64,000 bases of DNA, from NCBI RefSeq assembly GCF_023238205.1, contig NZ_CP096660.1, forward strand, positions 124,001-188,000, written 5' to 3'. A model generated the notes under the pieces. It was not told where the DNA came from and ran no database searches. It worked only from the letters and a program-made list of their open reading frames with translations. Of the stretch, positions 1 through 8,318 are shown in pieces (the stretch's first letter is position 1; each line of letters opens with the position of its first letter). The position numbers were made by a program, and so were the translations under genes. The DNA is from Halorussus limi (lineage in GTDB: Archaea > Halobacteriota > Halobacteria > Halobacteriales > Haladaptataceae).

Positions 1-421
1 GCTGGCCCTCCTCCTCGGTGAACGAGACCACCTCGACCGGCCGGGCGGGGTCGAGGTCGGCGTCTTGCATCGCCCGGACCGCTTCGAGCGCGGCGTAGAC
101 GCCGAGCGGACCGTCGAAGATGCCGCCCTCCGGCACCGAGTCGAGGTGGCTCCCGGCCGCGACCGGCGCGGCCGCCGGGTCGGCGCTGTCCGGCGTCCAC
201 CGGCCCGCGACGTTGCCCACGGCGTCGATTCGCACGTCGAGTCCGGCGTCTTCCAGTCGCGCGACGAGGTACTCGCGGGCCTCGCGGTTGGCCTCGGTGC
301 CGGTCAGGACGGTCCGTCCGCGGCCCTCGTCGGCATCGATGTCGCCGAACGCGGCGGTCCGCTCGATGTCCTCGCGCAGTCGCTCCCGGTCTACGTTCGG
401 TCGGTCCCCGTCTGCGTCCAT
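1..421 (-). CDS. M20-family Zn amidase/carbamoylase, N-terminal part
   Basis: The gene runs off the left edge; about 140 residues of its N-terminus are visible, starting at the ATG complementary to 419-421. It reads as the N-terminal half of the M20 family of metal-dependent amidases (N-carbamoyl-L-amino-acid hydrolase, allantoate amidohydrolase), cytosolic enzymes that hydrolyse carbamoyl or amide groups. The diagnostic stretch is GSHLDSVPEGGIFDGPLGV, which holds the first metal-binding His and the bridging Asp, followed near the edge by FTEEEG with the catalytic Glu pair. There is no signal peptide. The exact substrate cannot be told from this fragment. Confidence 0.9.
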   Translation of the reverse strand, partial: MDADGDRPNVDRERLREDIERTAAFGDIDADEGRGRTVLTGTEANREAREYLVARLEDAGLDVRIDAVGNVAGRWTPDSADPAAAPVAAGSHLDSVPEGGIFDGPLGVYAALEAVRAMQDADLDPARPVEVVSFTEEEGQ

Positions 422-527
422 GCGAGAGGACTGGCACGCCGGGGTAATGAGTAGTGGGTTCGGGGCAGACGACGGACTCCGATTCGCGTCCAGATAGTCC
501 GATAATAGCGCGAGTCGCGACCTCGCG

Positions 528-833
528 TCAGTCGGCGGGCGTGACCTCGAACAGACCGCACGGGTGGACGTGTACGTCGTAACCGGCGAACGCGAACGAG
601 ATGCGACCGTCCACGTCGGGGAGACCGCCCTCTCCCACGAACTCGTCTATCGTCGCGGGGTCGACCGCGTCGTGGAGCGGTTCCAACTCCAGCGGGTCGA
701 CCTGGGCGACGTCGGCGACCCCGACCACGAGGACGTGACTCGGGGGCGCCGACGACGCCGGGTCGTAGGTAATCTGATGCGTCTCGGAACCGCGGTCAAC
801 AGCGTCGTTTCGCGTCTCGTCGCCGTCGATCAT
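528..833 (-). CDS. HalOD1 output-domain protein
   Basis: A protein of about 100 residues made almost entirely of a halobacterial output domain 1 (HalOD1), a small domain found alone or at the end of haloarchaeal signalling proteins. The pattern is typical: VLVVGVADVAQVDPLELEPL, then a DAVDPATIDEFV helix, then GRISFAFAGYDVHVHPCGLFEV. I chose the internal Met (MIDGDE, ATG at 831-833) because the longer reading from 869 adds an unlikely arginine/serine leader. Its partner is unknown; it stands alone, divergent from no obvious regulator. Confidence 0.75.
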   Translation of the reverse strand: MIDGDETRNDAVDRGSETHQITYDPASSAPPSHVLVVGVADVAQVDPLELEPLHDAVDPATIDEFVGEGGLPDVDGRISFAFAGYDVHVHPCGLFEVTPAD

Positions 834-1017
834 GCTCTCACTCCGACGACCCACCGAGGAGGTCCCCACCGTCCCGACTCGTCGGCCCCTTCGGTACGTC
901 TAACGACGAACGAGTAGGACACCGTTCGGCATATACTTACCGGCTTCGGGGCTCAAATTAGAACGGCCGTCTCCGCATCGAATCTCGCCCGTTCTCGTCC
1001 GAAATCCGTCGGGTCGC

Positions 1018-1428
1018 TCAGTCGTCTCGGACCGCCTCGTAGAGTTTCAGACACGCCGAAACCCGGTCTCCGCCCCAGTATCGGACCGTCTTCGAGCGCG
1101 GGTCGTAGTCGACGAAGGCGTCGTCCGATAGCTTCGGGAGGTGGTTGTGGTGGAGCGAGATGGCGACCCGACGGCAGTACTCCTCGTCGGCGGCGTCTGC
1201 GTCGACCGACGACGACGCGACCTCTCGCTCGGCGACGTACTCCACGAGGTCGTCGAGTTCGGCGGCGTCCACCGAGGCCGAATCGAAGTACGACAGCACC
1301 AACCGCGACCGCCGGTCGGCTATCGTCTCGAACAGCTGGTCGATAGACCGTCCGTCGCGGTCCGAGAGGACACGGGCGAACGACGGGGCGTCGCCATCGT
1401 CGCCGCTCGAAGCATCACCACTACACAT
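1018..1428 (-). CDS. DUF7344-type winged-helix protein
   Basis: A 136-residue acidic protein with one winged-helix-like domain: a helical segment with FETIADRRSRLVLSYF, then LVEYVAERE, then a recognition-helix-like RRVAISLHHNHLPKLSDDAFVDYD and a beta-wing TVRYWGG. This matches the haloarchaeal DUF7344 family, presumed transcription regulators. The start at the ATG complementary to 1426-1428 (MCSGDASS) is preferred over the upstream MTMILVI. It is divergent from the tryptophanase gene and shares the intergenic region holding the 24-bp palindrome, so it could regulate that gene; this is inference. Confidence 0.7.
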   Translation of the reverse strand: MCSGDASSGDDGDAPSFARVLSDRDGRSIDQLFETIADRRSRLVLSYFDSASVDAAELDDLVEYVAEREVASSSVDADAADEEYCRRVAISLHHNHLPKLSDDAFVDYDPRSKTVRYWGGDRVSACLKLYEAVRDD

Positions 1429-1514
1429 GATAACTAGTATCATAGTCATGCTACGCTTAATTCTGACGGGTAAACGCGCTCACACCGGTAAATTCAAATC
1501 GAGGCGTCCGGAGT

Positions 1515-1538
1515 GTTTACGTTTACGTAAACGGAAAC
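1515..1538. promoter_or_regulatory. 24-bp near-perfect palindrome upstream of tryptophanase
   Basis: GTTTACGTTTACGTAAACGGAAAC reads the same on both strands except for one mismatched pair; the core TTTACGTAAA is perfect. It lies between two divergent genes, 87 bp from the DUF7344 start and 142 bp from the tryptophanase start. A dimeric regulator site is the natural reading. The same 10-bp core recurs just upstream of the tctC gene at 12935-12944. Confidence 0.5.
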
Positions 1539-1679
1539 ATCAATCGGCGTTCACCGCAAGTCACCGGCGAACGGGTCCGTCGGTCGGTGCGCACGTTCGG
1601 CAGATATTCGCCGCAAGCGGCTATCTGCGGCCACAATTGTCCCGGAAGCAATACGTTGCGAGAGACCGACCGTCCGGAC

Positions 1680-3059
1680 ATGCGAGCCTACAAGTCGAAG
1701 GTCGTCTCCCCGATTCGTCTCCCCGACCGCGACGAGCGCGAATCTCAACTCGAACGGGCGGGTTACAACGTCTTCAATCTCGACTCCGACGCCGTGTTCG
1801 TGGACCTCCTCACCGACAGCGGCACCGGCACCATGAGCGAGTCACAGTGGGCCGCCATGATGTCGGGCGACGAGGCCTACGCCGGGAGCGCGAGTTTCGA
1901 GCGCTTGCGGGAGTCGGTCGCCGACGTGATGGGCTTCGAGCGCATCCTACCCGCCCATCAGGGCCGCGGAGCCGAGAACGTCCTCTACGGAGCGCTGGTG
2001 GAGGACGGCGACTACGTGCCCAACAACACCCACTTCGACACGACCCGCGCCCACATCGCCAACAACGGCGGCGAACCGGTCGACTGCCCGCACGACGACG
2101 CCCTCTCGGGCGACCGGGAGTTCGCGGGCGACATCGACGTGGAGCAGGTCCGAGCGCTGGCCGACGAGGTCGGAGCCGACAGGATTCCGGCGGTCCTGCT
2201 CACCCTGACCAACAACTCGCTGGCCGGCCAACCGGTCAGCGTCGAGAACGTCCACGAGGCCCGGAAAGTCGCCGACGAACTCGACGCCACGTTCGTCGTG
2301 GACGCCTGCCGGTTCGCCGAGAACGCCTACTTCGTCAGGGAGCGCGAGGCGGAGTTCGCCGACCGGTCGGTCGCCGAAGTCGCCCGCGAGCAACTCTCCT
2401 ACGCCGACGCGCTCGTCATGAGCGGGAAGAAGGACGGACTGGTCAACGTCGGCGGGTTCGTCGCCCTGCGCGACGACCCGGCACTCGACGACCTCCACGC
2501 GAAGGCCCGCGAGCGGGCCATCCTCTACGAGGGGTTCACGACCTACGGCGGGATGGCGGGCCGCGACCTCGAAGCGATGGCGGTCGGCCTCCGGGAGGCG
2601 GTCGAGGAGTCGTACATCGCCGACCGGGTCGGACAGGTCCAGCGTCTCGGCGACATGCTGGCCGAGCGCGACGTGCCGGTCCAGCGCCCGACCGGCGGCC
2701 ACGCGGTGTACGTGAACGCCGCCGAGTTCCTGCCCGAGATTCCCGCCGAGCGGTTCCCGGGACAGGCGCTGGTCTGCGAACTCTACCGCGAGGGCGCGGT
2801 CCGGGGCGTGGAGTTGGGTAGTTTCGCGTTCCCCGACACCGACCGGCCGGAACTGGTCCGACTGTCGCTGCCCCGCCGGACCTACGGCGCGGACCATCTC
2901 GAACACGTCGCCGAGACGTTCGAGAAGGTGGCCGAGCGCCGCGACGCGGGCGAAATCTCGGGCCTCGAAATCACCGACGAACCCGAGATGGCCGAGTTGC
3001 GACACTTCAGCGCAGAGTTGCGACCGGTCCGAGAACAGGAGACTACCACGGCCGACTGA
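1680..3059 (+). CDS. tnaA: tryptophanase (PLP beta-eliminating lyase)
   Basis: A 459-residue cytosolic PLP enzyme of the tryptophanase/tyrosine phenol-lyase family, which splits L-tryptophan into indole, pyruvate and ammonia. The family length is about 460-470. The PLP-lysine motif SGKKDGLVNVGG lies at about residues 248-259 (second Lys, about 251). Other fold markers are PAHQGRGAEN, TLTNNSLAGQPVS, DACRFAENAYF and EGFTTYGGMAGRDLEAMAVGL. The ATG at 1680 (MRAYKSKVVSP) fits the family N-terminus; the frame is open upstream but unlikely to be coding. It stands alone, with the palindrome at 1515-1538 as a candidate control site. Tyrosine phenol-lyase is the alternative; tryptophanase is more usual in haloarchaea. 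Confidence 0.93.
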   Translation: MRAYKSKVVSPIRLPDRDERESQLERAGYNVFNLDSDAVFVDLLTDSGTGTMSESQWAAMMSGDEAYAGSASFERLRESVADVMGFERILPAHQGRGAENVLYGALVEDGDYVPNNTHFDTTRAHIANNGGEPVDCPHDDALSGDREFAGDIDVEQVRALADEVGADRIPAVLLTLTNNSLAGQPVSVENVHEARKVADELDATFVVDACRFAENAYFVREREAEFADRSVAEVAREQLSYADALVMSGKKDGLVNVGGFVALRDDPALDDLHAKARERAILYEGFTTYGGMAGRDLEAMAVGLREAVEESYIADRVGQVQRLGDMLAERDVPVQRPTGGHAVYVNAAEFLPEIPAERFPGQALVCELYREGAVRGVELGSFAFPDTDRPELVRLSLPRRTYGADHLEHVAETFEKVAERRDAGEISGLEITDEPEMAELRHFSAELRPVREQETTTAD

Positions 3060-3158
3060 CCGCGGTTCGGCGTGCGCTAGCGCGCGGTCATCGCGCTCCG
3101 TCGAGACCGCGCACTGTCCTCCCGTCCATCTGCTAGGAAGACGAACCGCAGGGGTGGC

Positions 3159-3437
3159 TCAGACGCCGTCCACCGTCTCTCGGTAGGACCGAACGCTTTC
3201 GAGCGCCGACCCTACTGCCTCGGCGTGTTCACCGTCGAGGTCCGACCGCACGTCCTGAAGGTTGTGTTCGAGGCGCGCGAGTTGGCCGTGGTCCGGGCCT
3301 CGCTCGCCGTCGGCCATCCGCCGGAGTCTGTCGGCGAAGCCTTCGAGTCGGTCCTCGATTTCGGCGTCCGAAACCGCGTCGCCGAGTTCCGCGAGTTCGT
3401 CGGCGGCGCTCCGAAGTTCGTCCTTGTCGTCGGTCAT
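3159..3437 (-). CDS. small acidic helical haloarchaeal protein
   Basis: A 92-residue acidic, helix-rich protein (MTDDKDELRSAADELAEL) with heptad-like leucine spacing and the segment DGERGPDHGQLARLEHNLQD. It resembles the family of short haloarchaeal proteins of unknown function in the DUF7553 group. The internal ATG at 3437 is chosen over 3500 because the longer leader is not typical of the family. No function can be assigned. Confidence 0.65.
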   Translation of the reverse strand: MTDDKDELRSAADELAELGDAVSDAEIEDRLEGFADRLRRMADGERGPDHGQLARLEHNLQDVRSDLDGEHAEAVGSALESVRSYRETVDGV

Positions 3438-3568
3438 ACCGGGAGCTACGTCGAAGCGCAGGAAATGGTTTCTGTCGGTGCCGAATTCTGCCGGAAACAT
3501 CTTTATTTCCTGTACGGAAATCTATTAGTCAGACGGTTGCCATATATTGGTGAAGAGAAGATAGAGTC

Positions 3569-3787
3569 ATGAGAAATAGAATAAAAGCTGCCTTGTTGTT
3601 TACTATTGGTGGCATCCTCGGACTCACGTATCTGTTTGTGGTTATGGGTGACCCGTTTTCGATTTCCGGGCCGCAACGACGACCACCGATAGTTTACACT
3701 ATCGTTATGATACTCGGATTGGCTACCGGAATCGGTCTCTTCATCGATATCGACTTTCTCGTCGACGTATTCGTCGCCGACGACTGA
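3569..3787 (+). CDS. small two-helix membrane protein
   Basis: A 72-residue protein with two predicted transmembrane segments (about residues 7-26, ALLFTIGGILGLTYLFVVMG, and 41-60, IVYTIVMILGLATGIGLFI) joined by a short loop with QRRPP. It ends in an acidic tail. Upstream sequence is AT-rich, unlike the neighbouring genes. No family is recognised. Confidence 0.5.
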   Translation: MRNRIKAALLFTIGGILGLTYLFVVMGDPFSISGPQRRPPIVYTIVMILGLATGIGLFIDIDFLVDVFVADD

Positions 3788-3823
3788 ATCTGGCGGCCTT
3801 AGAGGGGGTTGGTAAACGAACTT

Positions 3824-3949
3824 TCACTCGGCGTACATCACCATCAGTAGCTCCAAGTAAACGAACTCGAAGGCGAAGCGGCAGAACGACACGACGTACG
3901 TGATGGCGAGTAGAGTCAGCGTCTTCGTGCGAACGGCGACCTTCGACAG
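3824..3949 (-). pseudogene. possible remnant of a small membrane protein
   Basis: An open frame of about 41 codons ending in a TGA reads SKVAVRTKTLTLLAITYVV followed by SFCRFAFEFVYLELLMVMYAE. It looks like a conserved short membrane protein with one hydrophobic segment, but there is no ATG or GTG in the proper place, only a CTG. It may be a 5'-truncated remnant or use a non-standard start. Confidence 0.25.
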
Positions 3950-3996
3950 GGATTTGGGAGGGCAGACCGGCGGACCGCCGGTTCGGCGTTACGGGC

Positions 3997-4689
3997 TTAA
4001 ATCCGCGGGGAAACTTTCCACTGCTTCTGGATTTCGTAGCCGTCGCCGGTGATCTGTTGGCTCACCTCGAAATCGACGCACTCCCAGTCGAAGTCGTGGC
4101 CGTTCTTCCCCCTGAGTTCGGCCCCGACGCGGTACCAGCCCTCTCGCTCGACGGCGCAGGTCTCGGTGTCGTTGGGATTCGACACCCGGCAGTCCCACGG
4201 GACGGGACCCGCGCCGGGCGCGTTGTCCTCCATCTCCGAGGAACTCCCGAGGGAGGCCACGCCGAACGCCGAGACGCCGACGCCGTACTTCGTGACCGCG
4301 TCCTGGTGGTTGTCGTACCAGTTGACGGCGTAGTTGCCGCCGTGCCACCACGCCCGGCCGTGGTGAGTCTTGGGTGCGCTGCTGTACCCGCCGGTGGCGC
4401 GGCCGGTGGCACCGCGGCCACCGCCGCCCTTGCCCATCGCACGGACGCTTCCGACCGGGTTCAACCCGCCGACTTCGTCGGGGTCGGGGAGGGCGTTCTG
4501 ACTCCCGCCGTCGTAGCGGGACTTGACCCACGTGTCGTCTTCGAGGGCGACCTGAATCTTCCCGTCTCGCGCTTCGATGGTCTCGAAGACGTTCGACTTG
4601 CGGGGTGGCGGGGACTTGCTTCCGGCACAACCGGCGAGGGCGGAGGCGGCGAAGATGCCGGTACCGGCGATGAATTCGCGGCGTCGCAT
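3997..4689 (-). CDS. Tat-exported lipoprotein, unknown function
   Basis: A 230-residue exported protein. The N-terminus MRRREFIAGTGIFAASALAGC combines a twin-arginine motif with a lipobox (LAGC, Cys at about 21), so it should be folded, exported by Tat and lipid-anchored outside the cell. The mature part has a Gly-rich stretch (MGKGGGGRGATGRATGG) and several aromatic motifs such as HHGRAWWHGGNYAVNWYDN, plus three or more further Cys that could pair. No enzymatic family is recognised. It is transcribed alone, divergent from no close gene. Confidence 0.8.
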   Translation of the reverse strand: MRRREFIAGTGIFAASALAGCAGSKSPPPRKSNVFETIEARDGKIQVALEDDTWVKSRYDGGSQNALPDPDEVGGLNPVGSVRAMGKGGGGRGATGRATGGYSSAPKTHHGRAWWHGGNYAVNWYDNHQDAVTKYGVGVSAFGVASLGSSSEMEDNAPGAGPVPWDCRVSNPNDTETCAVEREGWYRVGAELRGKNGHDFDWECVDFEVSQQITGDGYEIQKQWKVSPRI

Positions 4690-4867
4690 GCGGAGAGCTT
4701 TCGGATGAGGCGTATAAATTCTTGTTGAAAAAACATCTTTTTCATAAAGGAGACGCCCGCAGAGAGGAAACGAAGAATCTCAGCGCGAAATCGCGCCGGT
4801 CGGCGCCGGAGTGCTCCTAGGATTCCAGCCACGGTATCCAGAGACTCGGGCCACGGCGTCCGCAGAT

Positions 4868-6013
4868 TCAGACCATCGCGTCCGCCGACACGTCGGGGTG
4901 GTCGCGGTAGAACCGGACCAGTCGGTCCGCGTACTCCTCGAACGGCGGGCAGGAGACGCCGGTCCCGCGCAGGTCCCGGACCGCGTTCTGGCAGGTGTAA
5001 CTCGTCGGGTGGACGAAGTAGTCGAGGACCGCCGGTTGGACGCCGAGCGCCGACGCGAGGCCGGGCGTCGATTCGAGCGCGCGGCGGGCCAGCGTCGCGC
5101 CGCCGGGCATCGGCACCCGAAAGACGCGGACGCCGAGCGCATCGCCGAACGCCCGGACCATCCCCGCGACGGTGGGCGGGTTCGGGTCGCAGAGCTGGTA
5201 CACCTCGCCCGCCGAATCGTCGCGCCGACTCAGGCGGTCGATGGCGTCGACCACGAAGTCCCGCGGGACAACGTTGACCTCGTAGTCCCGCGGGTCGCCG
5301 AACACGGGCACGACGCCGACGCCCGCGCGGACGGTGGGTTGCCGGTCGAGGAGTCGCAGGACGTTGTACGGCCCGTCGTACTTCTGGGTCGCACCGGTCT
5401 CGCTGTCGCCGACCGCGATTGCCGGGCGGTAGACGGTGGCTGGCAACCCCTCGTCCATGCGGCGCTGGACCTCGACCTCCGCGAGGAACTTGGTCTCCTC
5501 GTAGTGGTTGTTGAACGACTGGCCCACGTCCAAGTCGCGGTGGGTGAACACGCCGTCGTGGCGCCCGCTGACGTAGCACGTCGAGACGTACTGGAACCGC
5601 CGGAGTTCGGGGGCGCGCTCGGCGAAGTCGAGGACGTTGCGAGTGCCCTCGACGTTGACCGCCATCCCCACGTCGCGGGCGACGCCGAGGTCGTACACTG
5701 CCGCGAGGTGGTAGACTTCGACCGCGTCGGCGGCGAGGGCGTCGTAGTCGCCGCCCAACCCGAGGTCCGATTCCGTGATGTCGCCCTCGCTGAGTTCGAT
5801 TCGGTCGGGCGAACCCTCCGTCAGTTCCGCGGCGCGCTCCTCGGCGAGGTCCCGGTACTTCGGCTGGACCAGACAGCGAATCGCCACGTCCGGGGGATAC
5901 CTGTCGAGCAGGCGCGCGACGAGTTCGGAGCCCAGAAATCCGGGGAACCCGGTGACGAACACCGACCGAGATGCGCCGTCGGCCGCCGCTCGGTCCCCGG
6001 AATCGTCCGCCAT
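4868..6013 (-). CDS. SDR-family reductase (acyl-CoA/thioester reductase-like)
   Basis: A 381-residue extended short-chain dehydrogenase of the NAD_binding_4 type (fatty acyl-CoA or thioester reductase-like). The NAD(P) fingerprint TGFPGFLG is at residues 21-28 and the catalytic YxxxK is at Y171/K175 (HYEETKFLAE), with STCYVSG before it at about 144-150. It begins immediately after the stop codon of the aldehyde dehydrogenase gene, with no gap, so the two are surely one transcript. A joint role in aldehyde/acyl interconversion is inferred from the pairing, not shown by the sequence. Confidence 0.85.
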   Translation of the reverse strand: MADDSGDRAAADGASRSVFVTGFPGFLGSELVARLLDRYPPDVAIRCLVQPKYRDLAEERAAELTEGSPDRIELSEGDITESDLGLGGDYDALAADAVEVYHLAAVYDLGVARDVGMAVNVEGTRNVLDFAERAPELRRFQYVSTCYVSGRHDGVFTHRDLDVGQSFNNHYEETKFLAEVEVQRRMDEGLPATVYRPAIAVGDSETGATQKYDGPYNVLRLLDRQPTVRAGVGVVPVFGDPRDYEVNVVPRDFVVDAIDRLSRRDDSAGEVYQLCDPNPPTVAGMVRAFGDALGVRVFRVPMPGGATLARRALESTPGLASALGVQPAVLDYFVHPTSYTCQNAVRDLRGTGVSCPPFEEYADRLVRFYRDHPDVSADAMV

Positions 6014-7582
6014 CTACCGCACCCCCGGAATCCGCTTCATCGCGTGTAGCGCCAGCGTCATCCCCTTCGCGTACCACCCGTCGGGCACTCCGCGCGGCGC
6101 GCCGACCGGCGGGCCGCGCTGCTCGGCGACGGTCTGGGCCTCGGTGTACTTCAGGAACCCCTCGTCGCCGTGGCGGCGGCCCATTCCGGAGTCCTTCATG
6201 CCGCCCATCGGCGCGTCCACCGAGGCCCACGCCGCGGCGTAGGCGTCGTTGACGTTGACGGTCCCGCACTCGATTCGGCGAGCGAGCGCCCGACCCCGCT
6301 CGCCGTCCTCGGTCCAGACGCTCGCGTTCAGGCCGTAGTCGGAGTCGTTGGCGAGTTCGACCGCCTCCGCGTCGGCGTCGAACGGACTGACCGCGACCAC
6401 CGGGCCGAACGTCTCCTCGCGTCCGGCGTTCATCTCGTCGGTCACGCCGGTCAGAATCGTCGGTTCGTAGAAGTACGGCCCGAGGTCGGGGCGGGCGCGA
6501 CCGCCCGTCAACACGTCCGCGCCCTTCGATACGGCGTCCTCGACGTGTTCTTCGACGGTTTCGAGTTGGTCCGGGCCGACGAGCGACCCCGCGTCCGGCC
6601 CGTAGTCGTAGGCCCCGCGGAGGTCGAGCGCGCGGGTCCGCCGGACGAACCGGTCCAGAAACTCGTCGTAGACTTCGCGCTGGACGTAGAGGCGCTCGAA
6701 CGAGATGCAGAGTTGGCCCGCGTTGGTGAAACAGCCACCTATCGCGCCCTCGACCGCGCGTTCGGGGTCGGCGTCCTCCAACACGACCATCGGGTTCTTG
6801 CCGCCGAGTTCGAGCGAGCAGTCGGTCAGGTTCGCGCCCGCCCGCTCGGCCACCGTCCGGCCGGTCTCCGTGCTTCCGGTGAAACAGACGTAGTCGGCCC
6901 GCTCGACGACCGCACCGCCCGCCTCGCTCCCGGTGCCGGTCACGACCTGAAACGCGTCGTCGGGGACCCCGGCCTCCCGGAGCAGGTCGCGGAGTAGCAG
7001 CGCCGAGAACGGCGTCTCGCTCGCGGGCTTGAGTACGACGGCGTTGCCCGCCAGTAGCGCCGGAAGTGCGTCCGAAATCGCGAGAGTGAGGGGGTAGTTC
7101 CACGGCGAGACGATGCCAACGACCCTGACCGGCTTCCGGTGGACGGTCGCCCGCGTGAGCAGCGGGAACGCACCCTTCCGGCGGTCGGCGTCTAGATAGC
7201 CCTCGGCCCGGTGGGCGTAGTGGCGCGCGGTCGTCGCCACGTCCAGCACCTCCTCGAAGCCGTCGATTCGGGCCTTCCCGCTCTCGAGTTGGACGACGTC
7301 GAGGAGTTCGGCCCGGCGGTCCAACACGAGGTCGTGAAATCGCAGGACGATTTCGGCGCGGTCCGGGACCGGTCGGTCGGCCCACGACCGCTGTGCCTCG
7401 CGGGCGCGCTCGACCGCGGCCCGCACGTCCGCATCCGTTCCCGCGGGAATCGTTCCGATAGTCTCGCCCGAGTACGGCGCTTCGACCCGAATCTCGGGAC
7501 GGTCCCCGTCGGTGGGGACCGAAGCCGCGAGTCGGGAGAATCGGGCCGAGTCGGCGCGCTTCGGAGTCGAGAAAGTAGTCAT
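6014..7582 (-). CDS. NAD(P)-dependent aldehyde dehydrogenase
   Basis: A 522-residue aldehyde dehydrogenase of the succinate-semialdehyde dehydrogenase-like group. The substrate-binding VSPWNYPLTL, nucleotide-binding FTGSTETGR, the general-base Glu in LELGGKN (E258) and the nucleophilic Cys in GQLCIS (C292) are all intact. It oxidises aldehydes to acids in the cytosol; substrate unknown. It is the upstream gene of a two-gene operon with the SDR reductase, separated by zero bases. The first 20-25 residues form a non-conserved leader. Confidence 0.92.
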   Translation of the reverse strand: MTTFSTPKRADSARFSRLAASVPTDGDRPEIRVEAPYSGETIGTIPAGTDADVRAAVERAREAQRSWADRPVPDRAEIVLRFHDLVLDRRAELLDVVQLESGKARIDGFEEVLDVATTARHYAHRAEGYLDADRRKGAFPLLTRATVHRKPVRVVGIVSPWNYPLTLAISDALPALLAGNAVVLKPASETPFSALLLRDLLREAGVPDDAFQVVTGTGSEAGGAVVERADYVCFTGSTETGRTVAERAGANLTDCSLELGGKNPMVVLEDADPERAVEGAIGGCFTNAGQLCISFERLYVQREVYDEFLDRFVRRTRALDLRGAYDYGPDAGSLVGPDQLETVEEHVEDAVSKGADVLTGGRARPDLGPYFYEPTILTGVTDEMNAGREETFGPVVAVSPFDADAEAVELANDSDYGLNASVWTEDGERGRALARRIECGTVNVNDAYAAAWASVDAPMGGMKDSGMGRRHGDEGFLKYTEAQTVAEQRGPPVGAPRGVPDGWYAKGMTLALHAMKRIPGVR

Positions 7583-7676
7583 AGCTACCTATTTCACCGT
7601 CAGATTCATTAGGATTCTGCCGCGCCCGAGTTCCGGGCCGTACGGGCTCGTACGAGGACGGTGGTCGCGAGTCGCG

Positions 7677-8181
7677 TCACCCGCCGAGGTACAACCGACC
7701 GACCTCCTCGTCTTCCAAGAGTTCGGTCCCGCTCGCCGCCCGAGAGCATCCCGGCCTTCTGGTCGCGGCGCTCGTCGAATCGGGCAAACTCGCCGTAGAG
7801 TTCCTCGGTCCACCGGGCCGCCCGGTTGTCGTCGGCGAAGACGTACCCGCCCATCAGCAGGTTCTCGTGGACCGTCATGTCCGGGAAGACGCTGGACGAC
7901 TGGAGGACGTAACTCACGCCAGACCGGAGGCTTTCCTGCGGACTACGGTGGGTCACGTCCTCGCCGTCGAACGAGATGCGGCCCTCGAACACGTCGGCGA
8001 AGCCGCAGATGGACTTCATCACCGTACTCTTGCCCGACCCGTTCGACCCGACTAGGCAGGCGATTTCGCCCTCGGGGACCGCGAGGTCCACGTCGTGGAC
8101 GACCGTCGTGTTACCGTACCCCGCAGTCACGTCCGAGAGTTCGAGGAGCACGGCGGTCGCCTCAGAGTGGGTCTCGGCCAT
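7677..8181 (-). pseudogene. livF: livF-like ABC ATPase with internal deletion
   Basis: The start is an ordinary LivF-type ATPase of a branched-chain amino acid ABC transporter: MAETHSEAT, ELSDVTAGYGN, Walker A VGSNGSGKST, SYVLQSSSVFPDMTVHENLLMGG (Q-loop region) and the signature LSGGER. Right after the signature, at about 7728, the frame breaks. In the next frame the normal LivF tail TELLEDEEVGRLYLGG and a stop follow directly. About 65 codons holding Walker B, the D-loop and the H-loop are missing, so the protein cannot hydrolyse ATP. The unshifted frame continues to 7609 with nonsense sequence. Confidence 0.85.
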
Positions 8182-8182
8182 C

Positions 8183-8318
8183 TTACTCCCTCCCCAGAAA
8201 GGCATCGATGATGTGGTAGTTCGACCGAATCTCGTTGGTCGTCCCCGCGGCTATTCCTTCGCAGTGTGCGAGGACGTACAACCGGTCGGACACATCCAGC
8301 ACCAGGTCCAAGTTCCGA
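8183..8318 (-). pseudogene. livG: 3' fragment of livG
   Basis: The last ~45 codons of a LivG-type ABC ATPase remain, reading LDLVLDVSDRLYVLAHCEG and ending DAFLGRE then TAA, 1 base before the livF ATG, the usual liv operon spacing. LivG-like sequence stops abruptly near 8318; upstream of it the DNA is lower in GC and unrelated. This marks a deletion or insertion end point and is the left boundary I use for the mobile element. Confidence 0.75.

Noticed and set aside
1145-2821. 558-residue forward ORF
   Set aside because: Out-of-frame shadow across the DUF7344 and tryptophanase genes; low-complexity Arg-rich sequence.
4461-7385. A 974-residue reverse ORF covering the SDR, ALDH and lipoprotein genes
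   Set aside because: It is Arg/Pro-rich, has no domains and lies out of frame with three real genes on the same strand; a high-GC shadow.
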